Below the pieces are notes generated by a model. The model was given only the letters and a program-made list of their open reading frames with translations. It did no database searches and was not told the origin of the DNA. From Planotetraspora silvatica (GTDB taxonomy: Bacteria > Actinomycetota > Actinomycetes > Streptosporangiales > Streptosporangiaceae), in contig NZ_BOOQ01000009.1 of assembly GCF_016863315.1 (NCBI RefSeq), positions 282,316-346,315 of the forward strand: a DNA stretch of 64,000 bases, given 5' to 3'. Both the position numbers and the translations under genes were made by a program. Positions 39,603-48,453 of the stretch are shown piece by piece (the first letter of the stretch is position 1; every line of letters begins with the position of its first letter).

Positions 39603-40673
39603 GTGCCTACCTCGAAACGCCTCCGTCCGCCCGTCGTCGCCGTCACCGGCGGCGCCTCCGGTATAGGCAGGGCGTTCCTCTCAAAAGTGGCCTCGTCTGC
39701 GGATTTCCGCCGCGTCGTGGCCATCGACGACCACCGTGGCGACGTGCCCGACGTCACCTGGAGGGTGCTCGACATCCGGGATCCGCTCTTGGCGAACCGC
39801 ATCTCAGACGTGGACGTCCTGGTCCATCTGGGCACGGACATGTCGCTGGACTCCGATGCCGCCGAGCGCCGCCGCTACAACGTCAGGGCCGCCCAAACCG
39901 TCCTCACCGCCTGCGCGGCGGCCCGGGTACGCCGGGTGGTGCTGGTCACCAGCGCCATGGTGTACGGCGCGGCCGCCGACAACGAGGTGCCGCTGCCCGA
40001 GGACGCCCCCGTCGCGGCCGAGCCCGACACCGGGCTGGTCGGCGACTTCCTGGAGATCGAGTCGCTGGTCCGGCGCTCGTCGCGCTCGCACCCGGGCCTG
40101 GAGGTGACCGTCCTCCGGCCGGCGGCGCTCGTCGGGCAGGGGATCGACACCGTCGTCACCCGGCACTTCGAGGCTCCCCGGCTTCTGGTGGTCAAGGGCT
40201 GCCTGCCCCACTGGCAGTTCTGCCACGTCGACGACCTGGTGTCCGCACTGGAGGTCGCGGCTCTCGGCCAGGTGAGCGGCGTGGTCGCCGTCGGCTCCGA
40301 CGGCTGGCTGGAGACCGACCAGGTGGAGGAGATCTCCGGATTGCGCCGCCTGGAACTGCCCGCGGGGCTGACCTTCGGCACGGCGCAGCGGCTGCATCGG
40401 CTGGGGATCACGCCGGCCCCCGCCACCGACCTGCACTACGTCGTCTACCCCTGGGTGGTCGACGCCGCCACGCTCCGTGAGGCCGGATGGAAACCCGCCT
40501 GGACGAACGACGCGGCACTCCAGGAGTTGCTGGAGCTTCGGGAGGGACGGCACGCCGTCGTGGGCCGGCGCCTGTCCGGCAAGGACGCCACGATCACCGC
40601 CGCCGGTGCGACGGTGGCCGTCATCGGCACCGCCGCGATCGTCCGCGCCGCCCGCAGAAAGCGGCGTATTTGA
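39603..40673 (+). CDS. NAD-dependent epimerase/dehydratase-like SDR protein
   Basis: 356 residues from the GTG at 39603. Extended short-chain dehydrogenase fold: VTGGASGIGRAFL nucleotide-binding loop, DIRD, DVDVLVHLG, TSAMVYGAAADNEVPLPEDAP (active-site Ser and Tyr, but the family Lys is absent from the expected Y-x3-K, which reads YGAAA), VLRPAALVGQGID, HVDDLVSALEVA. A C-terminal membrane helix (AAGATVAVIGTAAIVRAARRKRRI) anchors it to the membrane. Loss of the catalytic Lys suggests altered or no dehydrogenase chemistry. Substrate unknown. Confidence 0.82.
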   Translation: MPTSKRLRPPVVAVTGGASGIGRAFLSKVASSADFRRVVAIDDHRGDVPDVTWRVLDIRDPLLANRISDVDVLVHLGTDMSLDSDAAERRRYNVRAAQTVLTACAAARVRRVVLVTSAMVYGAAADNEVPLPEDAPVAAEPDTGLVGDFLEIESLVRRSSRSHPGLEVTVLRPAALVGQGIDTVVTRHFEAPRLLVVKGCLPHWQFCHVDDLVSALEVAALGQVSGVVAVGSDGWLETDQVEEISGLRRLELPAGLTFGTAQRLHRLGITPAPATDLHYVVYPWVVDAATLREAGWKPAWTNDAALQELLELREGRHAVVGRRLSGKDATITAAGATVAVIGTAAIVRAARRKRRI

Positions 40674-40979
40674 TTGCGCTCGCTCCGCTCGCGCGGGCTC
40701 GGGGCGCGGCGTCCACCTGCCTCGCCTCCGGCTCGGCGGGCTCGGGGCGCCATAGAGGCCGCGTCTTCCCTCGTCACGTCCTCGCTGCGGGCGTTCCTCA
40801 GTCCAGACACGGCCGCGCCCCTCGCGCCAGTGGTGAGGTTCGAGGTCCTAACACGGCCGCTCCACTCACGTTCCGCTGCTCGTGGGTGTGAGTGGCTCGG
40901 GGACGGCACGGCCACGCCTCCCATGGGTTTGATCACGTCGTCCTCGGCCTGAGGAGCTGGGCCGTACTAACCTCATGGG
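40674..40979. other. gene-free intergenic region
   Basis: 306 bp with no reading frame that has a ribosome site or family resemblance. The only structure seen is a 15-bp direct repeat GCGGGCTCGGGGCGC at 40693-40707 and 40736-40750. The end of the interval is the upstream region of moaE. Confidence 0.6.
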
Positions 40980-41405
40980 GTGGACGTCATCCGGTTGCTG
41001 GGGATTCGTGACACCCCGTTGTCCGTCGACGAGGTGCTGAGCGCCGTCGGCGATCATGCGGCGGGCGGAACGTCGCTCTTCGTCGGGACGGTACGTGAGC
41101 AAGATCACGGCAGGCCGGTTCGGCTGCTGTCGTACTCCGCCCACCCGTCGGCGGCCGAGGTGCTCCGGCGCGTGGCGGAGAAGGTGGCCGCCGACTACCC
41201 GGTCACGGCCTTGGCCGCGGTGCACCGTGTGGGCGACCTCCGGCTGGGTGACATCGCGGTGATCGTCGCGGTGGCCTGCCCTCACCGGGGGGAGGCGTTC
41301 GATGCCTGCCGCCGCCTGATCGACGACCTCAAGCAGGAGGTTCCGATCTGGAAGCACCAGGAGTTCACCGACGGAGACGCCGAGTGGGTCGGGGCCTGTG
41401 ATTAG
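40980..41405 (+). CDS. moaE: molybdopterin synthase catalytic subunit MoaE
   Basis: 141 residues, GTG start. MoaE family: GGTSLFVGTVREQDHGRPVRLLSYSAHPSAAEVLRRVAEKV, AVHRVGDLRLGDIAVIVAVACPHRGEAFDACRRLIDDLKQEVPIWKHQEF, with the substrate-binding Arg and the catalytic Lys of VPIWKHQ. MoaE transfers sulfur from MoaD thiocarboxylate to precursor Z (cPMP) to form molybdopterin. No moaD is adjacent; MoeZ at 5836 would recharge MoaD. Single gene, 28 bp before the protease gene. Confidence 0.93.
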   Translation: MDVIRLLGIRDTPLSVDEVLSAVGDHAAGGTSLFVGTVREQDHGRPVRLLSYSAHPSAAEVLRRVAEKVAADYPVTALAAVHRVGDLRLGDIAVIVAVACPHRGEAFDACRRLIDDLKQEVPIWKHQEFTDGDAEWVGACD

Positions 41406-41433
41406 CGCCCGGGCGAACGCATAGAGTTCGTCC

Positions 41434-42480
41434 ATGTCCCGACGCGCTTTGGCCCTGATGGTGGCAGGGTTCCTGACGGTCGTGCTCGCGCTGTTCGGCG
41501 CCATGCTGCCCGTGCCGTACGTCGCGCTGAGCCCCGGCCCCACGGAGAACACGATCGGGGACGTCAACGGCAAGCCGGTGATCACCATCGACGGGCACCA
41601 GACCTATCCCACCGACGGCAAGCTCAGCCTGGTCACCGTCGCCTATCAGGGCGGCCCCGACAACCGGCTCGACCTTCTCACCGCGCTGCGCGGCTGGGCC
41701 AACCCGTCGATCGCCGTGGTGCCGGAGGAGGCGATCTTCCCTCGGACCTCGTCGCTGGAACAGGTCGAGCAGGAGAACACCCAGGAGATGTCCGACTCCC
41801 AGCAGTGGGCGACCGCGGCGGCGCTCAACGCGCTGAAGGTCCCGATCGAGGAGTCCGTCTCCGTGGCGCAGACCGACAAGGGCGCGCCGGCCGACGGGAA
41901 GCTCAAGCCGGGCGACGTGATCACCGCCGTCGACGGCACGCCGGTCACGGCGCTCGAGTCGGTGGCGACGGCCGTGCAGAAGCACAAGGCGGGCGACCCG
42001 GTCAAGTTCGCCGTACGGCGCGGGGGATCTTCGACCGATGTCACGCTCACCGCGGGCAAGGCCGACGACGGCAGGACCGTGGTGGGCGTCAGGATGCAGA
42101 CGTCGTACAAGTTCCCGTTCAAGGTCGACATCAGCGTGGGCGACGTGGGAGGCCCCAGCGCGGGGCTCATGTTCTCGCTCGGCATCTACGACAAGCTGAC
42201 CCCGGGTTCGATCACCGGGGGGAAGTCGGTGGCCGGCACGGGGACGATCGACCCCGCGGGGAACGTCGGGCCCATCGGCGGGATCGAGCAGAAGATGGTC
42301 GGCGCGAAGGCCGCGGGAGCCACGGTCTTCCTCACGCCCGCCGACAACTGCGGGGACGCCGTGAAGGCCGTTCCCCAAGGCCTCAGGCTCGTCAAGGTCG
42401 AGACTCTCTCGGGCGCGATCACGGCACTGGACACGCTCCGCACGGGTTCCGGCGACGTACCCGCCTGCACCGCGGGCTAG
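41434..42480 (+). CDS. PDZ-domain Lon-like serine protease (YlbL family)
   Basis: 348 residues. N-terminal membrane anchor (about 5-26), extracytoplasmic region starting PYVALSPGPTENT, a PDZ domain (about 150-210; GKLKPGDVITAVDGTPV) and a C-terminal S16 Lon-type protease domain. Catalytic Ser242 is in GGPSAGLMF and Lys287 in GIEQKMVGA, spaced 45 residues as in Lon. The family (YlbL/SdrC-like) is conserved in Gram-positives, with roles in cell-envelope stress and, in B. subtilis, degradation of the SOS division inhibitor YneA. Followed by the UPF0182 gene, a common actinobacterial arrangement. Confidence 0.92.
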   Translation: MSRRALALMVAGFLTVVLALFGAMLPVPYVALSPGPTENTIGDVNGKPVITIDGHQTYPTDGKLSLVTVAYQGGPDNRLDLLTALRGWANPSIAVVPEEAIFPRTSSLEQVEQENTQEMSDSQQWATAAALNALKVPIEESVSVAQTDKGAPADGKLKPGDVITAVDGTPVTALESVATAVQKHKAGDPVKFAVRRGGSSTDVTLTAGKADDGRTVVGVRMQTSYKFPFKVDISVGDVGGPSAGLMFSLGIYDKLTPGSITGGKSVAGTGTIDPAGNVGPIGGIEQKMVGAKAAGATVFLTPADNCGDAVKAVPQGLRLVKVETLSGAITALDTLRTGSGDVPACTAG

Positions 42481-42571
42481 CCTGGTTGACACCCGGCTTC
42501 CTGGATCACCCACCCTCAGATTTCGCGGTGTAGGTTTCCAGGCACGGACCGTTGCTCTCTGAGACAAGGGG

Positions 42572-45532
42572 ATGGCGTTGAGCTTCCGGAGCCCCGGAGC
42601 CGGACGGGCGATGCGCTTGCCCCGACGGCCGAGACTTCTCATTCCCGTCACGATCGCGCTCGTAGCCATCGTGGTGTTACTTCTGATCTTCGACGGGATC
42701 TATACAGACTTCCTGTGGTTCGATTCGGTGAACTTCTCGTCGGTCTTCTCGACGATGTTGCTCACCCAGATTCTTCTGTTCATCGTCGGCGCCGCGCTGA
42801 TGGTGGGCATCGTGGGCGGCAACATGGTGCTCGCCCACCGCATGCGCCCGATGTTCGGGCCGGGGATGTTCGGGACGCCGCAGGGAGCCGATCGATACCG
42901 GCTGTCTGTCGACCCGCACCGGCGGCTGGTCTTCCTGATCGGCATGGGCGTCCTGGCGCTGTTCACCGGCTCGTCGATCGCGGGGCAGTGGAAGACCTGG
43001 CTGCTGTTCGTCAACGGCACGCCGTTCGGCCACAAGGACCCGCAGTTCCACGTCGACGTGTCGTTCTTCATGTTCACCTTCCCGTTCCTGCGGATGGTGC
43101 TGACCTTCCTGTTCACGGCCGTCATCCTGTCGATCATCCTCGCGGCGATCGTGCACTACCTCTATGGCGGGTTCCGGGTGCAGTCGCCGGGTGGAGTCAG
43201 CGCCTCCCGGGCCGCCCGTAGCCATCTGTCGGTGCTGCTGGGCGTCTTCGTTCTGCTGAAGGCCCTGGCGTACTGGCTCGACCGGTACGAACTGGTCTTC
43301 TCCAACCGTGGCTTCGTCTACGGGGCCTCCTACACCGACATCAACGCGGTGCTCCCGGCCAAGGGCATCCTGGCCGGGATCGCGCTGATCTGCGCGCTGA
43401 TCTTCTTCGCCGGGGTGGTCCGGCCCGGTGGCATGTGGCCCGGGGTCGCGTTCGGGCTCCTGGTGTTGTCGGCGATCCTCATCGGCACGGTCTACCCGGT
43501 CCTGGTCGAGCAGTTCCAGGTCAAGCCGACCCAGCAGAGCAAGGAAGAGCCGTACATCAAGCGGAACATCGACGAGACCCGCGAAGCGTACGGAGTGAAG
43601 AACGTCAAGGTGGTGCCGTACCAGGCGAAGGGAACGCCGGAGGCAGGCCAGGCCACCACCGACGAGACCGTGTCCGGTGTACGGCTCCTCGACCCGGTGC
43701 TGGTGGCCAAGACCTTCCAGCAGAAGCAGCGGATCCGCGGGTTCTACGACTTCGCCGACCCGCTGGACGTCGATCGTTACAAGGAGGCGGACGGCAGCGT
43801 CCGCGACCATGTGGTGGCGGTCCGCGAGCTCACGGGCCCGCCCGCGGAGCAGGACAACTGGATCAACCGGCACCTGGTCTACACCCACGGTTACGGGTTC
43901 GTCGCCGCCCCCGGCAACGAGGTCGACTCCGAGGGGCTTCCCGACTTCGACGCCAAGGACATGCCGGCATCGGGGTCGCTCGTCACGGACACCGGTCTCA
44001 AGGAGCCCCGCGTCTACTTCGGGGAGCGCGGCACCGACTATGTCGTCGTCGGCGGCTCGCCGAACAAGCCGCAGGAACTCGACTTCCCCGAGAGCGGCGG
44101 GACCGGCCAGTCGAACAACACCTACACGGGCTCGGGAGGCGTGCCGCTCGGCTCGTTCTTCAACCGGCTGCTCTACGCCGTCAAGTACGGCGAGAAGAAC
44201 CTGCTGCTGTCGGGCGACATCAACTCCCAGTCCCGCATCCTGTACGACCGGGACCCCGCCCAGCGGGTCGCCAAGGTGGCCCCGTTCCTCAACCTCGACT
44301 CCGACCCCTACCCGGCGGTCGTCGACGGCAGGATCGTGTGGATCATCGACGCGTACACGACCGCGAACGAGTTCCCGTACTCGGAGAGCAAGAGCTTCTC
44401 CGACATGATCAGGGACACCGCGACGGACCCGCGGGCGATCGCGCCCCAGCCGCGCGACCAGATCAACTACATCCGCAACTCGGTCAAGGCCACGGTGGAC
44501 GCCTACGACGGCACCGTGAAGCTCTACGAGTGGGACGCGCAGGACCCGGTGCTGAAGTCCTGGGAGAAGGCGTTCCCCGGGGTCATCCAGCCGCAGACGG
44601 CGATGAGCCCGGAACTCAAGGAGCACCTGCGCTACCCGGAGGACCTGTTCAAGGTGCAGCGTGACGTCCTGTCGCGCTACCACATCACCGACGCGCCGGC
44701 CTTCTACAGCGGACAGGACTTCTGGAACGTCCCCGACGACCCGTCGTCCGGCGAGAAGAACATCAAGCAGCCGCCGTACTTCCTGTCGGTCAAGATGCCC
44801 GGCGCCCAGTCGTCGTTCTCGCTGACCACCACGTTCGTGCCCCGTCAGGGACCGAACCTGGCGGCGTTCATGGCGGTGGACGCCAATCCCGGGCCCGGCT
44901 ACGGCCAGCTGCAGATCCTGCGGATGCCGGCCAACACGACGATCTCCGGTCCGGGGCAGGTGCAGAACACCTTCACCAACCGGTTCTCCGGAGAGCTCAA
45001 CATCCTGGGGCTGGGCAAGGCCCAGATCCTGTACGGCAACCTGCTCACCCTGCCGTTCGCCGGGGGGCTGGTGTACGTCGAACCGGTCTATGTCCAGACG
45101 GCCGAGGGGGCGGGGCAGGAGCCCTATCCGATCCTCAGACGCGTCCTGGTCATGTTCGGCGACAAGGTCGGCTCGGCGGACACGCTCAAGGACGCCCTGG
45201 ATCAGGTCTTCGGCACCGGTGCGCAGGCACCCGCCAATCCGGAGGCCCCGCCACAGGAGAATCCGACCAACCTCAGCACGCTGACGTCGGTCATCGCGCA
45301 GGCGCAGAAGGCGTACGAGGACGCGCAGAAGGCGCTCTCCGCGAACCCGCCCGACTGGACGGCCTACGGCACGGCCCAGGACCAGCTGAGGCAGGCCCTG
45401 GACGACCTGAACAAGATTCAGAGCCAGCAGGGCACGGCCACACCGTCTGCGACGCCCACGGCCACGACTACGGCCACGCCCTCGTCTACGGCCTCGCCGC
45501 CGGCGAGTCCGAGCGCCTCACCGAGTGGCTGA
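42572..45532 (+). CDS. UPF0182-family membrane protein
   Basis: 986 residues, ATG with AAGGGG upstream. Seven hydrophobic helices in the first ~320 residues (for example LLIPVTIALVAIVVLLLIFDGIY, ILLFIVGAALMVGIVGGNMV, ALICALIFFAGVVRPGG), then a large extracytoplasmic domain with the family blocks YIKRNIDETREAYG, VRLLDPVLVAKTFQQ, IRGFYDFADPLDVDRY, VYTHGYGFVAAPGNEVD and PVYVQTAE. The tail from ~930 is Ala/Thr/Pro/Ser-rich (SATPTATTTATPSSTAS). The family is conserved across actinobacteria and its role is unknown; it usually sits beside the YlbL-like protease gene, as here. Confidence 0.92.
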   Translation: MALSFRSPGAGRAMRLPRRPRLLIPVTIALVAIVVLLLIFDGIYTDFLWFDSVNFSSVFSTMLLTQILLFIVGAALMVGIVGGNMVLAHRMRPMFGPGMFGTPQGADRYRLSVDPHRRLVFLIGMGVLALFTGSSIAGQWKTWLLFVNGTPFGHKDPQFHVDVSFFMFTFPFLRMVLTFLFTAVILSIILAAIVHYLYGGFRVQSPGGVSASRAARSHLSVLLGVFVLLKALAYWLDRYELVFSNRGFVYGASYTDINAVLPAKGILAGIALICALIFFAGVVRPGGMWPGVAFGLLVLSAILIGTVYPVLVEQFQVKPTQQSKEEPYIKRNIDETREAYGVKNVKVVPYQAKGTPEAGQATTDETVSGVRLLDPVLVAKTFQQKQRIRGFYDFADPLDVDRYKEADGSVRDHVVAVRELTGPPAEQDNWINRHLVYTHGYGFVAAPGNEVDSEGLPDFDAKDMPASGSLVTDTGLKEPRVYFGERGTDYVVVGGSPNKPQELDFPESGGTGQSNNTYTGSGGVPLGSFFNRLLYAVKYGEKNLLLSGDINSQSRILYDRDPAQRVAKVAPFLNLDSDPYPAVVDGRIVWIIDAYTTANEFPYSESKSFSDMIRDTATDPRAIAPQPRDQINYIRNSVKATVDAYDGTVKLYEWDAQDPVLKSWEKAFPGVIQPQTAMSPELKEHLRYPEDLFKVQRDVLSRYHITDAPAFYSGQDFWNVPDDPSSGEKNIKQPPYFLSVKMPGAQSSFSLTTTFVPRQGPNLAAFMAVDANPGPGYGQLQILRMPANTTISGPGQVQNTFTNRFSGELNILGLGKAQILYGNLLTLPFAGGLVYVEPVYVQTAEGAGQEPYPILRRVLVMFGDKVGSADTLKDALDQVFGTGAQAPANPEAPPQENPTNLSTLTSVIAQAQKAYEDAQKALSANPPDWTAYGTAQDQLRQALDDLNKIQSQQGTATPSATPTATTTATPSSTASPPASPSASPSG

Positions 45533-45541
45533 GCCTCCGAT

Positions 45542-45570
45542 TTGCTACTTCTCCCCGCGCCGGATAATCT
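45542..45570 (+). promoter_or_regulatory. tRNA promoter
   Basis: -35 TTGCTA (45542-45547) and -10 TAATCT (45565-45570) separated by 17 bp, ending 11 bases before the tRNA. Spacing and position fit a SigA stable-RNA promoter. Confidence 0.65.
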
Positions 45571-45581
45571 TGCATTACCGA

Positions 45582-45655
45582 CGCGGGGTGGAGCAGCTCG
45601 GTAGCTCGCTGGGCTCATAACCCAGAGGTCGCAGGTTCAAATCCTGTCCCCGCTA
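45582..45655 (+). tRNA. initiator tRNA-fMet (CAT)
   Basis: 74-nt cloverleaf with anticodon CAT (stem CTGGG-CTCATAA-CCCAG), D-arm GAGCAGCTCGGTAGCTC and T-arm GCAGG-TTCAAAT-CCTGT. Initiator features are the three G:C pairs at the base of the anticodon stem and the unpaired first acceptor position (C1 opposite T72). The 3' CCA is not encoded (the genome reads ACA after position 72). A strong hairpin follows at 45663. No flanking direct repeat suggesting an integrated element was found. Confidence 0.95.
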
Positions 45656-45662
45656 CAAAGGT

Positions 45663-45696
45663 CAGAAGGCCCGGAGGATCTCCTCCGGGCCTTCTG
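45663..45696 (+). terminator. tRNA terminator
   Basis: 16-bp perfect inverted repeat CAGAAGGCCCGGAGGA / TCCTCCGGGCCTTCTG with a TC centre, eight bases after the tRNA; followed by CGTTT. Confidence 0.8.
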
Positions 45697-45720
45697 CGTT
45701 TCCGCCGGTCGGTATGCCTT

Positions 45721-45746
45721 TTGTCGTGATACGACAACGTATGTCG
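45721..45746 (+). promoter_or_regulatory. overlapping palindromes upstream of hydantoinase island
   Basis: TTGTCGT-GAT-ACGACAA (45721-45737) is a perfect 7-bp inverted repeat, overlapped by CGACA-ACGTA-TGTCG (45732-45746). They lie 58-83 bp before the first gene of the island. The PucR regulator encoded downstream is a candidate ligand; this is inference. Confidence 0.55.
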
Positions 45747-45803
45747 GAGTGGTGTCGAAGGGTGACATTGAGTCCGGACCGGTGAGTGGTGAAGGCTCCC
45801 GCC

Positions 45804-46874
45804 ATGCAGGCCCGCATATCAACTGACGACGTGCCCGCCCTGGCCCGTGGCTGCGCAGTGCTCGGGACGGGTGGTGGCGGTGACGTCCGCGCCGGGGGGT
45901 TGGCCGCACGTCGGGCCATCCTCGAGTACGGGGAAGTCCCGCTCGTCCGGCTCGACGAGCTTCCCGAAGACGCCCTGGTCCTCCCGCTCTCCGGCATCGG
46001 CGCACCGACCGTGAGCCACGAGATGATCCACGCCGAGGACGAGCCCGTCCGGATCCGCGACGAGATCGAACGGATCTTCGGCCGGCCCCCGGCGGCCGTG
46101 ATGTCGTCGGAGATCGGCGGCGGCAACGGGGTGGCCCCGGTGGCGTGGGCGGCCAGGCTCGGCCTGCCGCTGCTGGACGCCGACGCCATGGGACGCGCGT
46201 TCCCCGAGGTCCAGATGGTGTCGATGTACGTCGCCGGCATTCCGGCGAACATCGTGATCATGTCCGATGTGGTCGGCAACGTCGTGACGATCCGTCCGGT
46301 CGACGGTCTGTGGTCGGAGCAGATCGCCCGCGCGGTGTGCGTGGCCTCGGGTTCCAGCGCGCTGATGGCCGACTACGTCCTGACGGCCGGCGAGTGCCGC
46401 GGCGCGGTGATCGAGGGGACCGTCAGCCGGGCCATCGCGATCGGCCGGGCGACGGACGGCGCACAGGATCCGCTGGCCGCCCTCCAGGACGAGCTCGGCG
46501 CCGTACGGCTCATCACGGGCAAGCTCACCGACCTGGACCGGCGGACCACCGGAGGCTTCGTCCGGGGCACCGTGACGATCGAGGGGACCGGCGACGACCG
46601 CGGCAGGACGCTCGGCCTGGAGATCCAGAACGAGAACCTCGTCGCCGTCGAGGACGGCCGGGTGAGAGCGATGGTGCCCGATTTGATCACAGTTGTGGAT
46701 ACTCAGGCGGCGACCGCCATCCAGACGGAAGGCCTCCGCTATGGTCAGCGGGTGACCGTGCTCGCGTGGCCCTGTGACCCGCTGTGGCGCACGCCCAAGG
46801 GCCTGGAGACGGCTGGTCCGCGGGCCTTCGGCTACGACCTCGACTACCTTCCCGTCGAGAAGATCGCGCCATGA
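45804..46874 (+). CDS. DUF917-family protein
   Basis: 356 residues from the ATG at 45804 (GAAGG ten bases upstream); GTG codons at 45786 and 45789 are alternatives. DUF917 (S-methyl thiohydantoin desulfurase-type domain): RGCAVLGTGGGGD near the N-terminus, PLSGIGAPTV, SSEIGGGNGVAPVAWAARLGLPLLDADAMGRAFPE, MSDVVGNVV, and the C-terminal TVVDTQAATAIQTEGLRYGQRVTV. It is almost always next to a short hydantoinase A gene, as here, where the next ATG overlaps its stop (ATGA). It is thought to act in catabolism of hydantoins or related cyclic amides; the precise reaction is not fixed. Confidence 0.85.
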   Translation: MQARISTDDVPALARGCAVLGTGGGGDVRAGGLAARRAILEYGEVPLVRLDELPEDALVLPLSGIGAPTVSHEMIHAEDEPVRIRDEIERIFGRPPAAVMSSEIGGGNGVAPVAWAARLGLPLLDADAMGRAFPEVQMVSMYVAGIPANIVIMSDVVGNVVTIRPVDGLWSEQIARAVCVASGSSALMADYVLTAGECRGAVIEGTVSRAIAIGRATDGAQDPLAALQDELGAVRLITGKLTDLDRRTTGGFVRGTVTIEGTGDDRGRTLGLEIQNENLVAVEDGRVRAMVPDLITVVDTQAATAIQTEGLRYGQRVTVLAWPCDPLWRTPKGLETAGPRAFGYDLDYLPVEKIAP

Positions 46875-48424
46875 GCGAGCGACCTGACCAGCGCCACCGC
46901 CTCCGCGTCGGGATCGACGTGGGCGGCACGAACACCGACGCCGTGGTGCTCGACGAGACCGACAGCGTCGTGGCGACCGCCAAGCGGCCCACCAGTCCCG
47001 ACGTGACCGAGGGCCTGCGCGCCGCGCTGGACGCCGTCCTCGCCGAGCTCGACGACCCCTCGCTGGTGACCCGCGTCATGCTGGGCACCACCCACGCCAC
47101 CAACGCCATCCTGGAGCGCCGTGCGCTCGGGCGGGTCGCCGTGCTGCGGCTCGGCCTGCCGGCGACGACGTCCGTGCCTCCGCTGAGCGACTGGCCGGCC
47201 GACCTGCGGGACGTGGTGGCGGCGGGCACGGCGATCGTGCGCGGCGGCCACTTCGTCGACGGGCGGCCGATCGCCCCGCTCGACACGGACGCGGTCAAGC
47301 GCTTCCTCGCTGAGGTGGGGAGCGCGGCCGACGCCGTCGCCGTCGCGGGGGTCTTCAGCCCGGGCAGCGCGGACCAGGAGAAGCAGGTCGCCGAGATCAT
47401 CCGGGCCGAGCTCGGTGACGTCGCGGTCAGCCTGAGCCATGAGATCGGCTCGCTGGGGCTGCTCGAGCGTGAGAACGCCACGGTGCTCAACGCCGCCCTG
47501 TACGGCGTCGCCCGCGACGTCACCACCGCGCTCCAGGACGCGCTGGACTCGCGCGGGCTGAAGGTGGAGACGTTCTTCGCGCAGAACGACGGCACGCTGA
47601 TGGCCGTCGACTACGCGGCCCGCTATCCCGTTCTGACCATCGGCTCGGGGCCGGCCAACTCCCTGCGGGGAGCGGCCTACCTGTCCGGCGTGGAGGACGC
47701 GATCGTCGCCGACGTCGGCGGCACCTCGACGGATCTCGGCGTCCTCGTGGGCGGGTTCCCCCGGGAGTCCGCCGCGGCCGTGGAGATCGGCGGCGTCACG
47801 ACCAACTTCCGGATGCCCGACATCCTGTCGATCGCCCTCGGCGGGGGCACGATGGTCGGCGCGGAGCCCCGCTCGGTGGGTTACCGGATCGGCCGGGAGG
47901 CACTGGTCTTCGGAGGGCCGACGCCCACGATGACCGACGCCGCGGTGGCCGCGGGCAGGGGGACCGTCGGCACGCACGGCGTTCCCGACCAGTGGCGGGA
48001 CCGGCTGGCGGAGGCCGTGGCGCGGGCCGACGAACTGGTCGCGGACGCGGTCGACCGCGTGGCGCTGGGGAAGGCCGACCGGCCGCTCATCGCGGTGGGC
48101 GGGGGCGCGTTGTTGCTGGCGGGACGTATTCCGGGGGCGAGCGAGGTGATCCGGCCGCGCCACGCGGAGGTCGCCAACGCGGTCGGCGCGGCGATCGCGC
48201 TCGCGAGTGGCCGGCTCGAAACGATCGTGCCGACCGGAAACGGCGGAAACGCCCGGGCTGCCTTGATCGAGAAAGCCAAGGAGGAGGCGGCCGCGAGGGC
48301 CGTCGCCGCCGGGGCCGATCCGGCGTCGGTCCAGATTGTGGAGCTCAGCGAGATCCCCCTCAGCTACCTGCCGGAGCCCGCTGTGCGCCTGCAGGTAAAG
48401 GCTGCCGGCCCACTCAGCCGGTAG
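46871..48424 (+). CDS. hydantoinase/oxoprolinase A family protein, short form
   Basis: 517 residues, coupled to the DUF917 gene by a 4-bp overlap. Acetate/sugar-kinase-like fold of the HyuA family: VGIDVGGTNTDAVVLDE (ATP phosphate 1), MLGTTHATNAILERR, VFSPGSADQEKQVAEI, NDGTLMAVDYAARYPVLTIGSGPANSLRGA, DVGGTSTDLGVLVGG and a C-terminal VGGGALLLAGRIPGASEV. It is ~150 residues shorter than the second A subunit at 55155, lacking the C-terminal extension, a subtype typical of DUF917 partners. ATP-dependent opening of a cyclic amide is the family activity; the substrate is not known. Confidence 0.85.
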   Translation: MSERPDQRHRLRVGIDVGGTNTDAVVLDETDSVVATAKRPTSPDVTEGLRAALDAVLAELDDPSLVTRVMLGTTHATNAILERRALGRVAVLRLGLPATTSVPPLSDWPADLRDVVAAGTAIVRGGHFVDGRPIAPLDTDAVKRFLAEVGSAADAVAVAGVFSPGSADQEKQVAEIIRAELGDVAVSLSHEIGSLGLLERENATVLNAALYGVARDVTTALQDALDSRGLKVETFFAQNDGTLMAVDYAARYPVLTIGSGPANSLRGAAYLSGVEDAIVADVGGTSTDLGVLVGGFPRESAAAVEIGGVTTNFRMPDILSIALGGGTMVGAEPRSVGYRIGREALVFGGPTPTMTDAAVAAGRGTVGTHGVPDQWRDRLAEAVARADELVADAVDRVALGKADRPLIAVGGGALLLAGRIPGASEVIRPRHAEVANAVGAAIALASGRLETIVPTGNGGNARAALIEKAKEEAAARAVAAGADPASVQIVELSEIPLSYLPEPAVRLQVKAAGPLSR

Positions 48425-48453
48425 GCCGGTGGAAACGAAAGGAACCCCCACAA

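Noticed and set aside
45582..45655. tRNA-fMet as an integration site for the hydantoinase island.
   Set aside because: No integrase, and no repeat of the tRNA 3' end was found at the far side of the island; the tRNA has its own promoter and terminator.
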